From Blepharisma japonicum (lineage: Eukaryota; Ciliophora; Heterotrichea; Heterotrichida; Blepharismidae): DNA of 31,351 bases. Shown one piece after another: positions 31,301 to 31,351 of the stretch. Position numbers and translations under genes: made by a program. The stretch is from the NCBI GenBank assembly GCA_949751835.1, contig CATKHK010000175.1:1-31351 (forward strand), written 5' to 3'. Within the stretch, counting starts at the first letter, position 1, and every line of letters begins with the position of its first letter. Below the pieces are notes generated by a model that worked only from the letters and a program-made list of their open reading frames with translations, ran no database searches and had not been told where the DNA came from.

Positions 31301-31351
31301 CTTGCTAACGCGAATGCAGATAAGCTTACAATCAATGCAAATACGTTGACA
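25315..31351 (+). CDS. Giant secreted cysteine-rich repeat protein with REJ/PKD-like region (3' cut, one frameshift)
   Basis: Starts at ATG 25315 or, giving a cleaner signal peptide, at 25330 (MSKRLILCFIIAFMQLYA). About 1,650 residues follow of furin/growth-factor-receptor-like Cys modules (typically C-x2-C-x3-C-x2-C-x6-8-C-x2-C ... C-x-C ... YF/YYD), dozens of them. From about 30490 it changes to Cys-poor Ser/Thr-rich beta sequence (LAPSDVLSAEFSSSWTSISV ... CGTDPLTFSGD ... LTYAWAV), like the REJ/PKD-type domains that follow such repeats in ciliate surface proteins. The frame runs off the window, so a C-terminal membrane part may lie beyond. The first 491 codons end at TGA-TAG (26788-26793). 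The repeats continue in the next frame from about 26780 with no stop for 4.5 kb, so there is a 1-nt indel between 26762 and 26786. Probable cell-surface or matrix role, unproven. Trp codons here are TGG. Confidence 0.85.

Noticed and set aside
1-31351. Reading TAA/TAG as glutamine throughout, since several stops sit at Gln-like places.
   Set aside because: All intact genes end at TAA or TAG at family-typical lengths; Gln-like stops occur only in regions that also have frameshifts.

Overview
The window looks like nuclear DNA of a heterotrich ciliate, most probably Blepharisma or a close relative. It is AT-rich, genes are compact, and introns are 15 nt long. TGA is read as tryptophan while TAA and TAG end genes. 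The code call comes from the sequence itself: paralogous copies swap TGA and TGG at the same codon, and TGA sits at invariant Trp positions of known families (PDE catalytic domain, kelch repeat). Genes listed here were reconstructed by reading through TGA and removing 15-nt introns. No tRNA, rRNA, CRISPR array or bacterial-type operon was found.

Layout from left to right. A 5'-cut coiled-coil/kelch protein (3-1574) is followed by a decayed coiled-coil pseudogene on the minus strand (about 1640-3245). Next come a RING/coiled-coil protein with an apparent frameshift (3900-6078, minus), a ZFAND2-like AN1 zinc-finger protein (6323-6826), a CFAP20-domain protein (6846-7937, minus), a cyclic-nucleotide-binding K+ channel (8069-10234, minus) and an OST-alpha/TMEM184-family membrane protein (10468-11415). 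After a poor stretch holding one small Trp-rich ORF (12929-13315, minus) there is a broken copy of the OST-alpha gene carrying a TA-bounded insertion (14520-15577), then another gene remnant.

The right half holds hypoxanthine-guanine phosphoribosyltransferase (16303-16947), a six-TM cyclic nucleotide phosphodiesterase (18008-20266), a small putatively myristoylated protein (20362-20637), a small Cys-starting protein (21165-21524), and a tandem pair of unknown basic, Trp-rich small proteins (21827-22363 and 23098-23538), each followed by a coding remnant. The window ends inside a very large secreted cysteine-rich repeat protein with a REJ/PKD-like region (25315-31351).

The genes do not form one pathway. 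The K+ channel with a cyclic-nucleotide-binding domain and the membrane phosphodiesterase could both belong to ciliary cyclic-nucleotide signalling, and the CFAP20-domain protein also points to cilia. The most unusual material is the unknown Trp-rich small-protein family and the short insertions that interrupt one member of each of two paralog pairs and whose removal at TA sites restores the local reading frame. These look like internal eliminated sequences, so the window may be germline (micronuclear) DNA. That is an inference.
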